DNA from: Eutypella sp. D-1
Taxonomy: Eukaryota; Ascomycota; Sordariomycetes; Xylariales; Diatrypaceae
Length of the DNA: 64,000 nucleotides
Assembly: GCA_023313575.1 (NCBI GenBank)
Contig: JAJTTP010000002.1
Location: forward strand, 2,294,001 to 2,358,000
Reading direction: 5' to 3'
The notes beneath the pieces are model-generated. The model was given only the letters and a program-made list of their open reading frames with translations, was not told the DNA's origin and ran no database searches. Numbering within the stretch: position 1 is the stretch's first letter; each line of letters opens with the position of its first letter. Below, piece by piece: positions 24,104-36,100 of this stretch. The position numbers were made by a program, and so were the translations under genes.

Positions 24104-26803
24104 TCACGACGACTCCAGGGTGCTGAGCCTGATACTGACGGCCCTCCTGTGCGCTTCGAGCTCCTCCACCTTGGCCAGCTGCATGACGGCGCCCCCGACG
24201 TTCCTCAGCCCCTCGGCCGTCAGATTCGAGCTGGTGATGTGCTTGACGAAGGACCCGAGGTTGACGCCCGAGTACTGCTTAGCGTAGCCGTACGTCGCTG
24301 CGCGTACGTAATGTTAGCGGATGTTCATGAATGAATTGAAGTAGCCACAAAAGGAAGACAGGGTGGGGGGTGGGAGGGGGAACTTACGTAGGGAGTGGTT
24401 GACGCCGGCGGAGTAATCGCCGACGCTCTCTGGGGTCCACTGGCCGATGAAGACGCTGCCGGCGTTCATGACCTGCGCGACGACGTTCTCGGCGTCGCGC
24501 AGCTGCAGGATCAGGTGCTCGGGGGCGTACTCGTTGCTGACGCGCATAGCCTCTTCGACGTCGCGGACGCGGATGGTGACGGAGTGGGCGATGGCGCCGC
24601 GGACGATGTCGACGCGCGGCAGCGCCGTGGCCTGGCAGTGGACCTCGTCCTCGATGGCGCGCAGCTGCGCCTCGGAGAGGGCCACCGCGATCAGGATGAC
24701 CTGGCTGTCGACGCCGTGCTCGGCCTGCGACAGCAGGTCCGACGCCACGAATGCCGGGTTCGCGTCCCCGTCCGCGATCACCAGCACCTCCGAGGGGCCC
24801 GCCGGCATGTCGATGCTCACGCCCGCGTTCGTGTCGTTGCTCACGTACATCTTGCCCGCCGTCACGAACTGGTTCCCGGGGCCGAGGATCTTGTCCACCT
24901 TGCTCACGCTCTCCGTGCCGTACGCCAGGGCGGCGACCGCCTGCGCGCCGCCCGCGAGGACGATGCTCTCGGCGCCCACCTTGTGCGCCACGTAGACGAT
25001 CTCGGGGGTGATGCTGCCGTCGGACCGCGGCGGTGAGGCGAAGACGATCTTCTGGCAGCCGGCGACCATGGCGGGGACACCCAGCATGAGAGCCGTGCTG
25101 GGCAGGACGGCCGTGCCGCCGGGGATGTACAAACCCACCCGTTCGATGGGCCGCGAGAACCGGCTGCAGACGACGCCGGGCATCGTCTCGACTTGCAGGG
25201 GCTTATCGTCCTTCTGTGCGGCGTGGAATTTCCGGATGTTTTCGAAAGATGTGTCGATCGCCTGGATGGTTTCCGGGGGAAGCTGCATGAGGGACTCCGG
25301 GAACGGAGCCTTGAGGACAGGCGAGGTGAGGGACGTAGCCTTCTCGAATTTGTGGGTGTAAGATAAGAGAGCCTTGTCGCCGTTCTCTCGGACGTCGTTG
25401 ATTATAGGCTTGATGATGTTGAGGATTGCATCCGCCGATTTCTGGGATGGTCGCTGCAACGCCTCGGAGACGACCGTCGGACCTACTTCCGTAGCATCGA
25501 TCCGCCTCATGGTGATCCTCTCAGTATCTGATGGAGCCTTAGAAGGCGCTGCTTCTGAGCTCTTTGAAGCCTCATTCGTCTTCCCCGCACTCGCATTAGT
25601 GATTCCCTCCTTCGCGGCCCACTGCCCCTTGGCATTTCCCGGCCTCCTCTTCACTTTCAGACTCTTAGCATCGAGATTCCTCTCGACATCGGCCACGCTC
25701 GCCCCGGCGCTTATGGCCTTCGTAAGTGCGAAGTAGATGAGATCCGCCGCTTCGAACGCGACGTCCTCCGGCGTCTTGGCATCGCATAGCTCCTCTGCCT
25801 CCTCCATAATCTTAGCCCTCAACAGCTTCTCGTCTGTAAATAGTCGCTTCGTATACGACCCTTCCGGCGCCGACTCCTTCCTCGACAGAAGGGTTTGCTC
25901 AAGCTTCGATATCCCCTTCAATTCGCCGAAACATCCAAACTGATCGAGGTGGCAGAACCTCCCCTTCTGCTTGACAACAAACTTCAACGCGTCATTGTCG
26001 CAGTCCATCGAAACTCTCACCAACTCCTGAGTGTCTCCGGAAGTGGCACCCTTGTACCAGAGGCCTCGCTTCCTGCTCTGATATACGCCAGTCTGTGTCC
26101 GTAAAGATTCGCCGACACTCTCTTCGCTGCTATACACCAGACCCAGGGCTGTGCCCCTTTCATCACACACCACAGTAGGCAAAAGTTTGTCCTGCCTGTC
26201 AGACTTCCAAGAGTTCGACAGTAACCTCGGAACAAAAAGCTTAGCACCGGACTCATCATCGTTGGTTGTCAACTTGGTCGAAGGTACTATGGGGATAGCA
26301 GACGTCTTCGAGCAAGTCTCGACAAACTTCTCAAAGTTGGTCTCCGGCACCGGCTTGATGTATAATAGGGGGATCTTCTCAGCTTTGCTGGTTTCTAAGA
26401 ACGCGGCAAGGTCGAAACACCTCTCGTCGTAATCCCTCAGAAGCAGTCCACTGATGGTACCAACAGCTGCCTCGGTCGATTTGGAGACAGCAGGGGCTAC
26501 GCGGCCGTCGAACTCGGCGAAGTCCGACAGCCTCTCTGGCTGAACGAAGATCTTCCGGGCGCCATGGTCCAGAATAGATACAATATCCTCCCTGGACTCG
26601 AGGGCCGTGACGTCGAAATATGTGTGAAACTCGGCGTTGTGTCTTGATAGGAGGTTGAGATGCTTGTCCAGGGTCTGCTGAGTCACCTCGAAGAAGACGC
26701 ATCCAAGACACGAGACTTCATCCCTAGTCAGGCCCTCCGAGGAGGCTAGTCCGGGCGGGACGGCCACAGAAACGAGAAAGGGAAGCGGCAGTGTCGTTTC
26801 CAT
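24104..26803 (-). CDS. HIS4: Trifunctional histidine biosynthesis protein (HIS4 / his-3)
   Basis: Two exons, 26803-24388 and 24297-24104 (donor GTAAGT, phase 1), give 869 residues. The start METTLPLPFLVSVAVPPGL matches fungal his-3 proteins; an upstream frame extension rich in Tyr is not used. Three activities lie in order: phosphoribosyl-AMP cyclohydrolase (from about residue 240, RKRGLWYKGATSGDT, with MDCDNDA), phosphoribosyl-ATP pyrophosphatase (about 320-430, KIMEEAEELCDAKTPEDVA), and histidinol dehydrogenase (about 470-869: VGLYIPGGTAVLPS, KILGPGNQFVTAGK, DMPAGPSEVLV, YAPEHLILQ). The splice restores GVNHSLPTYGYAKQYSGVN, with an active-site His. The protein carries out steps 2, 3 and the last steps of histidine synthesis. 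It is divergent from TAF9. Confidence 0.97.
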
Positions 26804-27835
26804 GTCAAAGCAAAGTTGAAATTTGTTCTCACAAGATGGGGGAAAAAGAACTCGGGAATCACCTAATGAAACAATCTCATTTACACAGGACGAGAAGGAA
26901 TAATAATAATAATAATAATAGTGTGACAAAACTACACGTCAGGGGTCTCTCAAGACCCAAGAAAAATATGATGCAGGTCTAGGTAGGTACTCAAGTATGC
27001 AGTAGAAAAGTTCCTATATCGGCACTAATAGCAGGTTGAAGTGATGGCGGGGCACTTAATGACATACGATTTGCCCCTCATTGGACCGAGAATTTATACA
27101 TATCGATAACTGGTGATAACCTACACATAGAATAGGTACCTAAGCTACCTACTACGGAGTCCGGGTACATGATAAGACTAATGCAGACCTGATCGATATG
27201 ACAGTATGTGACTGCATAATTAAGCTATGGTCAGTGCGTCTAGATCCGCCCCCCTGGTTTGGTTTCTGTTAACCTTAAAACGGTGCCCAGGTGGCTTAAA
27301 AAGTTCCAGCCTTCTCCAGTATAAAAAGAAAGGGTACATCGATAACCACGAAGTACAAGTTCCAATTAACGAGATCGATAGACGGATATGTACACACCTG
27401 CAGGTAGCACCTACTTACTTAGCTTCAGTAACGACCTACCCGCCTACCCAACATACCTACCTCTAGATATTCCTCCTACCTAGAAACTAACTATAAACTT
27501 ACCGTTTCTCATCTCATTTTCGGAATCTATTTTACCTATGACCTCTTTTTGTGATAACAACGTAATTCTTTCCCAATTAAGTGAATTTATTCGGCCCGAC
27601 TCTTCACCGTATTTCGCGTTCCTCCAACCGTTAAGACAACCGCAACTGCTATTACCACTAGAAACTCGACTTCCCCCAATCTCGCGCGCGCGGTTGATGG
27701 ATTAGGGCAGGGCGGTGCCGACAACCAGAGCCCATCGCGAAAATCCTCCCCCCCCCCCTCCCTCCCCTCCCAATCCTCCTCCACCGCTGCCATCATCTTC
27801 CCTGACCAGATTCCTACGAATCGCGCGATACGACC
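26804..27835. other. Divergent promoter region HIS4 / TAF9
   Basis: About 1.0 kb between two divergent starts, so it should carry both promoters. It contains a TAA microsatellite near 26898-26921, ACCTACCT motifs near 27410-27480 and pyrimidine-rich sequence just before the TAF9 ATG. I found no perfect TGACTCA site. Confidence 0.5.
26898..26921. repeat. TAA microsatellite
   Basis: About eight copies of TAA/ATA upstream of HIS4; if read as protein on the minus strand it would be poly-Tyr, one reason to reject a longer HIS4 N-terminus. Confidence 0.9.
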
Positions 27836-28840
27836 ATGGCGACCGCCTCGCAATCCCAGACCAACGGAGTCCCTCCCTCTTCCGCCCCGGGCCCTTCACA
27901 GCCGTCGCAGAACACGAGCGGCTCCTCCACCATCCCGAATACACAGCAGACCGCGACGACAGCGCCATCACCAGCACCGGGGCAAAACGCGAGCGCGAGT
28001 GCCAATGCTAACGCCAACGCCAACACGAATGCGAATAACCCGAACAACCCCCAACCAACTTCATCAACCACGACAGCGGCGCCGCGGCCGCGCGACTCCC
28101 GCACCATCGAGCTGCTCCTACGATCACAGGGCGTAACGGCGTTCGACAACCGGGTACCGCTCCTGCTCCTAGACTTCGCGTACCGGCACACGTCGGGGAT
28201 CCTGAGCGACGCGCTGCACCTGGCGACAGACCCGTACGTATCGCAGGCGGGGGCGCGCCCGAGCGCGTCATCGGGGGCGGCGCCGACAGCGCCCAGCGGC
28301 TCCGACGCCGCCGTGACCAGCAACGCCGTCGCGCTGGCCGTTGCGGCCCGCCAGGCCTACGCCTTCCGCGGCGGTAACGGCGCCTACGCGGGTTACGGCC
28401 CGGGCCCCGTGGGACCCGCGGGCGCCGCCGCGGGCGTCGGCAGTGCCGGCGGCGGCTCCGCCTCCAAGGACTGGCTGGCTGAGCTCGCGCGCGAGCGCAA
28501 CCGCGTCGCCCTGCCCCGCGTCCTGCAGCACGAGTGGGGCGTCCGCCTCCCTGCCGAGCGCTTCGTCCTCAGCGGTGTCGGCTGGGGCCTACGCGACCGC
28601 TGGGCTGGCGACGAGGGGACCGATGACGATGATGATGATGACGACGATGAAGATGGTGATGGAGATGGAGATGGCGGGCTCGGCGGCAATAACGCTACCG
28701 CCGGCGGTGACGATAACGCCATGGAGGGCGTCGAGTCCTCCGGTACGAAAGGCGGTACGGCCGAGGGCGACGACGTTGGCGGCCTTGATGAGCTCCTCGG
28801 CGATGACATGGGCGATGAGGATATGGAGGGCATGGAGTAG
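27836..28840 (+). CDS. TAF9: Transcription factor TFIID/SAGA subunit TAF9
   Basis: A single exon encodes 334 residues. After a Ser/Thr/Asn/Ala-rich N-terminus (with an alternating Ala-Asn stretch) comes the TAF9 histone fold, [20 protein letters not shown] through [20 protein letters not shown], then the second block [19 protein letters not shown] and the conserved tail [37 protein letters not shown]9 pairs with TAF6 as an H3/H4-like dimer in TFIID and SAGA. A Gly/Ala-rich insert of about 40 residues splits the C-terminal block, and the protein ends in a long Asp/Glu-rich tail. The start codon at 27836 (ACCATGGCG) is the first ATG in frame and in strong context. Confidence 0.95.
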   Translation: MATASQSQTNGVPPSSAPGPSQPSQNTSGSSTIPNTQQTATTAPSPAPGQNASASANANANANTNANNPNNPQPTSSTTTAAPRPRDSRTIELLLRSQGVTAFDNRVPLLLLDFAYRHTSGILSDALHLATDPYVSQAGARPSASSGAAPTAPSGSDAAVTSNAVALAVAARQAYAFRGGNGAYAGYGPGPVGPAGAAAGVGSAGGGSASKDWLAELARERNRVALPRVLQHEWGVRLPAERFVLSGVGWGLRDRWAGDEGTDDDDDDDDDEDGDGDGDGGLGGNNATAGGDDNAMEGVESSGTKGGTAEGDDVGGLDELLGDDMGDEDMEGME

Positions 28841-30642
28841 CGCCGGCGGACTGACTGTACACTTGACTGGGGGTTCGCCTTGTCCTCTGCTACAACAGCA
28901 CCCCCTCCCTCCTCCCCAATATCTTGTCCAGCTTCTTCGGCATCACGTGAGTTATAATACAGTGGTCGAGGAGGGTGTGACCCGCCCATATTTTTTTTTT
29001 TCGTTCGGTTGCTTAATTCGGCGACGATTCTCGCCCTGGGCGGATCATCCTAAGGGCTTCTTTCTTTATTCGTTGCGGGAGTTCTGGCGTTCAGCGGCCC
29101 GAATAGGTGCTCTAGGCTAAGTAAGGGAGAAGAAGCAAAGAGAAGGGAGTAGATAGGAGGTGAGGGAAAGGGAAGAGGAAGCAAAAAAAACGTCCTCCAG
29201 TATCGTACGTAGTCTTCATCTACGGGCAGCGTAGGGGTATCTCTGCCTACCATACCATACCTACGTACCTTGACCTTGAGAAACACCATAATTATTGGTA
29301 AACATATACATATCTGACTACAGCCAGTTACAACTATTATCGCTATTACATGGAAGTGCAAGAAGTTCCATAGCCGCCAAAGGCTCGTGTGTGTCCTTTA
29401 TATTCATCCATCCATGGACTAACGCCGCTCCCCTTTTTAGGGGTCCCAATACAGTATCATTTATTCCTCCCTCCTCTCCCTCCTCTCCCTCCTCTCCCTC
29501 CTCTCCCTCCTCTCCCTCCTCTCCCTCCTCTCCCTCCTCTCCCTCCTCTCCCTCCTCTCCCTCCTCTCCCTCCTCTCCCTCCTCTCCCTCCTCTCCCTCC
29601 TCTCCCTCCTCTCCCTCCTCTGGAATCGTGAAGTTCGGAGATAGATGCGAGCTATAAAACGTATTAGACGAAGAAGCTTCTTCTGAGCAAGAGACTGATA
29701 TCTATCTATCTATCTAAACCCCATCTGCAGGATTCGATTAGCTGATAAAATCATATATACATGAATCCTCACGTCTCGGTTTTTAGGGTTGGTTCTTCCT
29801 GTCTTTCGCCAGGCAAGACAAAGGCAACATGCCCGGAAGGAAGGGCCTATCGTCACTTAAGTGTATACATAGGTCCTTGAAAGACTTTTAAAAAAGTCAT
29901 GAAAAATGAAAAAAGGTTTTGCTGGGAAATTGACCTCTATATACGTGCGTATTAAAATATACAATACTTGTTTCTATATAAGACGGTGATAATAATAATA
30001 GAATGGTAATGGATCATGGCGGCTCGCATGCATAGTTTTCTTCTTTTTGGCTTGCCCATGCTCTCAAGTTTTGGCCGGTTTATACACCAGGAGGAGGAAA
30101 CATTAAAAAATAAAAGGTGTGTCGATCTATATCAAAACATTGTATCAGGCACGGCAGAAAAAAAAAAGAACCCCCCCCAAACCGAAACGAAATCTAGAAA
30201 GACATCGAAAAACAGCAACAAAAAGACGAACACCTTCTGCCATGTTTTCTCCCGAATTCCCTATGTATAGTTACTCTAGAACACCCCTCTCCAACAACGC
30301 TCTTGAAATTTCCGAAACTCCAATTTCCCTAAGTTTCCGGTCCCCCCAATTTTCCCCCGAACGCCATGCGCTATGCAAATGCTGATGATGATATAGGTGA
30401 AGTTTGTGTGTACGTACGTATAATGATGTTGATGTTGATGGTGTTGTAATGTAGTGCTTGATCTTCCCTTCCCTTCCCTTCCCTTTCTACTCCTCGGAAT
30501 GAAGCCGGTGCTTTTTGTTTTGAGAAACAAGGCTGACGCAGGAAGTGTTCGCGTGGCAGAGAAAATAGTAAAAGACTACAGAACCATTGGGGCAAGGACG
30601 AAAACAACGATTCGCTTTTTTGTTTCTGTATGTTGCAACGGT
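28841..30642. other. Convergent intergenic TAF9 - lipin with satellites
   Basis: Carries the 3' ends of TAF9 and the lipin gene, a 9-bp minisatellite (annotated separately) and a TATC repeat near 29700-29716. The frames across the minisatellite are repeat artefacts. No gene seen. Confidence 0.55.
29472..29621. repeat. 9-bp minisatellite, 16 copies of TCCTCTCCC
   Basis: Sixteen perfect copies of TCCTCTCCC (29472-29615) and a partial seventeenth. It is strictly purine on one strand and pyrimidine on the other, in the convergent region between TAF9 and lipin. All copies appear identical. Confidence 0.97.
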
Positions 30643-33102
30643 TTAATGCTTTACGTTTTCTTCGGGTTTCTCGTCCGCGTCCCTCTCGATGCCGAGGTGT
30701 CGCATGCCGGTGATCAGCTCGGCGTTGATGTCGTGGGCGGCGATCTTGCTGCGGGGGGACAGGCTCTTCGGGGGGCCCTCTTCCGAGACGGGCGCGGGGG
30801 GGTTCTGCTTGGGCTCGGGTAAGGGTTGAGGCTCGGTATGCTCTGCCTCTGCCTCCGCCTCCGCTTCCGCCCTCGTCCTCGCCCTCCCCCTCCCGGCGTC
30901 GATTGCATGGTCGTCAGTTTCTCGCTCATCCTCGGATTCGCCGCCGGCGTACTCCTCGTCGTCCCCGGCGACGGAGCCAGCCATCTGCTCCTCGTCATCG
31001 TACTCCTCCTCATCATCCCCTTCTTCGTAATACTCATCGTCGCCGCGGGATAAGTAGCTGTCACCCATCTCGCCGACGTCCACGTCCTCGTCATCCTCCT
31101 CGTATTCTTCCTCCTCGTCCCTGATGCCAACCCCGCCCGCGACGTCATCATCGTCGTCCTCGTCCTCGTCCTCGCTGCCAGAAAATTCCTCCAGCTCGAG
31201 CGGCGTGTCGCGCCAATACGTGAAGTCGGTGTACTCCTCGCCGCCACCCTTGACGAGGGTGCTGACGGGGGGGAAGTAGTGGTCCACGACTTCACTAATG
31301 TTGATATAGCTGAGCTTGAGCTTGTTTAGGCTTAGTAGGTCGAGGGACACCTCCGCGTTCGAGTTGATTGTGAAGATGCGATTCCGAGGTATGTCCACCG
31401 TTCGGTACGAGATCTGATCTGTCAGCCGGTTCCCGAACCCGGCATAGAAGCACCGGGTGTCTGGCCCGTACAAGCTGCGGATATCCCGCAGGGTAGCCAT
31501 CTTGAAAACGTGCGGCTTACGCAGGTATATCTCTCGCCGCAGTGCCGCCATGGTTCGGTCCGGTGATAGGATCGTCGGTCCCTTAGGTAGCCGGAAGTTC
31601 TCCTGGACAATGCCGTTAAGATATGCCCGCGTAGTATCGGCCTGCCCGACCGAGCGGCTAGTGAGATACATTATGTTGTAGCCATTCGCCACGATATCAC
31701 TATACAATTTTGCGACTCCCGCATGGGTCCAATCTCGTCCAATCATGTTGAGCACGTGGCCCAAGGCATCCGATTTGGTGATGGTCCCATCGATGTCGGA
31801 GACCACCACTGGCGTACTGTGCTTCCAAAGAAACATATTGGCGTGGCAAGTCGCCCGATTGACCGTGAAGCTCATGGTGTTCTCCCCGGGCTTCAAGTTC
31901 AAGTCCTTCAACTGGTCACTAGTAAGTCGAAGGGTCTTGGCGTAGTTCCTGTTGGGGTCACCAGCTGAGACGGAGGAGCCCGGCGTGGTCGGTGGAGTCT
32001 GTATGTGCATCTGGCCAAGATCAGACTCGGCTCGTCTGTGAGAGGGTTCCCGGAGGGAGGACGTGGAATCGTCACTATGGTAGCCGGGGTCGGACGCGGC
32101 ATCCATGGTTATGGATGCCGGACGAAGCGAGTCGACTGTCTTCTTCATCGCAGCCTCCTTGGCCTCTTCACTGCTGTAAATCCATAGATTCCCTTCTTCG
32201 TCCATGCCGAACAGCGCGCCAATATCGTAATCTCCTGCGAGCTCCTCCGCCAAGATCTTGCGGGCTATTATTTCCGCACGGATAGAATCTTCTTCGCTAC
32301 TCTTGTAACCAGTCATATCCAGCATTAGGTCACCCGTGGCTGTTACGTGGCTAGGTATATTGACGGCGGACAATTCCTTGGAGAGGGTCATGGCTCGCTC
32401 AACGGCTTGCTTCGGGGCCAGGGGAGGCGGGCTGCGCGGCCTCTGAGTTCTGCCTTCGCTATCCAAGTCTTGCGACTCATCGTTGGATTCATCGGTGATG
32501 GAGCGGCTAGGGGGATGAAGGCGAGCGGTCGTAGGTAACACCTCCTCGCTCGAAGGCTGTTTATGCGAGCCTTGCCAGCCTCTCGAACTAGGGCGACTGA
32601 CCGACAGCTCGGGCGAGGTGGCAAGGGGAGAAACTACTACATTTGGTCGAGTAATGACCGAGGGAGGAGGACGAAGGGGGGAAGATTTCGGTTTGCCGGT
32701 GTCGGCATCTAACTGGAGGAAGTCGGGCTCTTGAAGAGAGCCTGTCGAGTTAGATCGTTCTCTCTCGGGGGCGAGCGGCGGACTCGAGGCTGGAGAGGCA
32801 AGCGGCGAGGTTTGCAAGCTCTGTGGGATGGTTTCGGCGGTTTCGAAGACGAAAAAGGCTTCGCCTCCCTCGCCCAACTTCATAGCATAGTTTTGCTTGG
32901 TTCCGTTGACAATGAACTCGACCTTTTTCTCATATGGTCGCAATAGGGAGAACTTTCCGAAGCGCACGTGAAAGGGGGAGCATGACAGGCTCCCATCTTC
33001 CTGTTCAACCACTATAACATCGATAGCACCGCTGAGGGTGGCGGGATTCAGCGAATTCCATGCTGTTGAGACAGAATCGCTTATATTCCTAACGTATTGC
33101 AT
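30643..33102 (-). CDS. PAH1: Lipin-type phosphatidate phosphatase
   Basis: A single exon of 819 residues. It dephosphorylates phosphatidate to diacylglycerol (Pah1/Smp2 in budding yeast, Ned1 in fission yeast), acting at the nuclear/ER membrane. The N-LIP domain starts at residue 1 (MQYVRNISDSVSTAWNSLNP, then GAIDVIVVEQEDGSLSCSPF, HVRFGKFSLLRP). The C-LIP haloacid-dehalogenase domain runs from about residue 420 to 590, with catalytic DIDGT at residues 436-440, then SDALGHVLNMIGRDWTHAG, YNIMYLTSRSVGQADTTRAYL, and YAGFGNRLTDQISYRTV. The middle is Ser/Pro-rich, as expected of a phosphoregulated linker. The C-terminus carries an unusually long Asp/Glu/Tyr tail (residues about 635-740). All catalytic motifs are intact. 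Confidence 0.97.
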   Translation of the reverse strand: MQYVRNISDSVSTAWNSLNPATLSGAIDVIVVEQEDGSLSCSPFHVRFGKFSLLRPYEKKVEFIVNGTKQNYAMKLGEGGEAFFVFETAETIPQSLQTSPLASPASSPPLAPERERSNSTGSLQEPDFLQLDADTGKPKSSPLRPPPSVITRPNVVVSPLATSPELSVSRPSSRGWQGSHKQPSSEEVLPTTARLHPPSRSITDESNDESQDLDSEGRTQRPRSPPPLAPKQAVERAMTLSKELSAVNIPSHVTATGDLMLDMTGYKSSEEDSIRAEIIARKILAEELAGDYDIGALFGMDEEGNLWIYSSEEAKEAAMKKTVDSLRPASITMDAASDPGYHSDDSTSSLREPSHRRAESDLGQMHIQTPPTTPGSSVSAGDPNRNYAKTLRLTSDQLKDLNLKPGENTMSFTVNRATCHANMFLWKHSTPVVVSDIDGTITKSDALGHVLNMIGRDWTHAGVAKLYSDIVANGYNIMYLTSRSVGQADTTRAYLNGIVQENFRLPKGPTILSPDRTMAALRREIYLRKPHVFKMATLRDIRSLYGPDTRCFYAGFGNRLTDQISYRTVDIPRNRIFTINSNAEVSLDLLSLNKLKLSYINISEVVDHYFPPVSTLVKGGGEEYTDFTYWRDTPLELEEFSGSEDEDEDDDDDVAGGVGIRDEEEEYEEDDEDVDVGEMGDSYLSRGDDEYYEEGDDEEEYDDEEQMAGSVAGDDEEYAGGESEDERETDDHAIDAGRGRARTRAEAEAEAEAEHTEPQPLPEPKQNPPAPVSEEGPPKSLSPRSKIAAHDINAELITGMRHLGIERDADEKPEENVKH

Positions 33103-36100
33103 CGTGACAGGGGAAGGAGAGAGGATGGACGTGTAATATGGGGGAGCAAAGACAGTGTAAGGGAATCGCTCGACTCAGGGGTTGCGACGAAGGGAGGAGA
33201 CGGAGGAAAGGGAGGGGGGAGAAAGAAAGAGGAGGGAGGAGAGTCGGGTCGATTATTCGATAGGTGAAATCATATGTGATGAATTATGGGGGAGAATGTC
33301 AGATGCACCGCAGAGAGAGAGAGAGTATCCGAGTACCCAGGTAAGAAAGAAGTGCAAAGTAATGAAGTAATTGGTTCCAAGTTGCCTGGCTTGTCTGGCT
33401 TGTCGCGTTTGTCTGGGGTTGTATTATTATTGTATTGTTGTATTGTTGGACTGGTCTGATCAGGTGCTCCCCCCTGTTCTCAAGCTGGTTGGTCTGGACA
33501 AGTCGCTCCGTTGAATCCCCAACAACAAATAAAAATAAAAATAGTCCTAAATATCAAATATTTTGGGGGACAAAGCGCGAAAGAGGGCGGCCAATGCAGG
33601 GGATGAGGCGATGGAGAACGGAATAATTAGCTGTGCTTTTGGGGGGGTCGCGGGATACCTTGCTTGACGGGTCAGACTTTTTTCGTGATGTTTACTTTAT
33701 TAAAGCAAATAAAAGAAGAAAAAAGAAGAAGAAATGATAAAAAAGGCTTTTAAGTTGAGAAGCGGAGAGACAGAATAATCCAAGTTATGACTTCCAAAAA
33801 GATAAGGCTGTTCTTGTCGTATATACATAGGAGGGACTTTGAAGATCAGATGGAATATTGGATATGGAACATTGGAAGGAATGATGATGACGGAGCTTAC
33901 AGGCTTCTACATAATTCAACACATCGGACAAGGGTGGATCCATGTATACCTGCCTACTATGTATCCACGTGCAGGCCATGTACGAGGTCGGGTACAGCAT
34001 ATGAAGTATCTAGATGTATCATGTCTTTAGTAGTAGCATGTAAAGAAGGACCGGTTGCTCGGACCAAAAGCATACCTACTTAGGTACTTCAGGTAAGGTC
34101 CGGCGATGAATCTCGAACGGCCGATCCACTTATCATTCGTACGGTACATACAACTACCCCCGAACTAGTAGGTACTTAGAACCAGAATAGAACAACCAAA
34201 AAAAGGAAGAAGAAAAAGAAAAGGAATTCCACCTCGTCGAGAGCATCTGAGTATCTTGACTCGACAAAGTTGAGCATCGTAGGTTAATCAAGTTATCCAA
34301 GTGCTTATGTCACCTGGCCACCCGCTGCCTGTTTTAGGGCTCCAAAGTATTAAATAATTACTACCTCTGAGGTATCGAGATAGGTTATACAAACTACCCC
34401 TGGAAGTCCCTGGCAGATACCTGGGTTAGGTACTCTAAAATACATACATACATGAGGCCCGCCAACGTCTGGGCAGCTCCCCTACCTGGAGTTTCATTGA
34501 GCAATTCCCGTTGAATTCCCTGCTTGCCCCCCGATGCCGCTACGAAATCTGCATTAGCACATGCAAAAAGACGAACGAAGCGACAGGCACAGAAAAGGGC
34601 AACAGGACATTTCTTTTTTCTTTTCTTTTCAAGCCTATGTAGGCCAAGCATGTATAGGTGCAGTAGACAGTGGAGTCCAAAAGTCTGCCACGATGCTAGG
34701 CGATAGACTTGCCCAGTTGCCTCGGGACGTACGCCGTGCTAAGCCAGAAAAAGAAGACGGCCATATGCTCGGGCTCTTTTTTTGTCTTTCGCTTCGTTCA
34801 CATGATTTCTACTACAGACCCGGTATATTGACGACAACAATGAGAACTCGGTAAAGGAAATAATGAGCATCGGAAACCTCCTAAGTCGAAAGCCATGGGA
34901 TACAGTAATTACACTCTGTGGTTATCGCTATATATCGAGATGGGGACAATCGGTGCATTTCCCTTAAAAGATGCAGAGATATAATAGCGTCTGGCCAATG
35001 AGCAACAACTTGATACCGAGCTCTCCTCGCATTAGCATACTAATAAGGGCACTGCCGAGAGTAACTTCGTACACGTGGTATATCCGTTGTAGCATCCCAT
35101 AGGTCCCATGGAATGCGCTATCACAGTTCTCTGATTTTTTTTAGATGCCGAGATCCATGCATGTGATTGCCTTACCGGTATCGATACCCTTTGCCATTTA
35201 CTGGTACTATGGCAATCTATGTACATGGATTATGTTGGCCTTAGCCTGTCCATCTACCCTCCCAAAGTATATATATAGGTAGAAGGGGCAAGCTTTATCA
35301 GGGTCTTCAACAACCTCCTCGCATTGAATCTAGAAGTAACCCAAAGACGCACTACGAGATCCGGCTGCGGGATCTTGTTAAGGGCGCGACATCATCTTGC
35401 TTTAGTCAATGCCAATACCAGTAGCAGCCGGTTTGGCACTGGAGTGCCTATATAATGTATGAAAACTGAACTTCACTCCTCAATATTCTACCGAATCAAA
35501 CGGACGGACGACCGGCTGGCCCATAAACCACGTAAATCGGGGGAACGGCAACGTGACTGGTTGTCTCCTGATACGCTACATCTCGTTTATAGTCCGGGGC
35601 ATCCGTGAGCATCGGAACGGACTGGACACGAGAGCAATATAACACACAGTAGTAGTAAAGAGTTATCGCTTGGTGTCATGCTATATTCAAATGGCCAAGA
35701 CCCGTGGACATCTCTCTCTGGCTGTCTTCAAGTCCTCGTACCGAACTTTGGAATGCCATTACATTACTAGTACCGCATTGCATTTGCTGACTGGTGGTAT
35801 CGTTGGGAATATATGTACAGTCGCTTCTAGGTCAGCCACGCGGACAGCTGGAATCAACTGGGCGATCTCGGAAGGACTGGGGCTATACCAGGACAGGCAA
35901 GGCGGGTTAGCGAGCTCTTCATTCATTACGGGCTATCTTAAGTACCTAGGTACTTAGGCACTTTCGTATCCAAACCTACTTAGGTAGTCTAACTTCATAA
36001 AGCTAGAATGGGTAGTGACAGTTATCAGAAAATCTTCAATAGAGACAAACTGACACCTACGCAAACGTAACCTTAAGGCAAGGCAAAGCAAGACGAGGCG

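Noticed and set aside
24395..25036. 213-codon plus-strand frame rich in Asp, Val and Arg
   Set aside because: Antisense to the histidinol dehydrogenase part of HIS4, with the composition of a shadow frame.
26804..26929. 42-codon N-terminal extension of HIS4
   Set aside because: It contains a poly-Tyr run from a TAA microsatellite, and the conserved start METTLPLPF begins at 26803.
29295..29657. Plus-strand frame encoding SPS repeats
   Set aside because: It is created by the 9-bp minisatellite and has no conserved part.
30714..31295. 193-codon minus-strand frame rich in Thr, Arg and Ser
   Set aside because: Offset frame of the lipin acidic tail.
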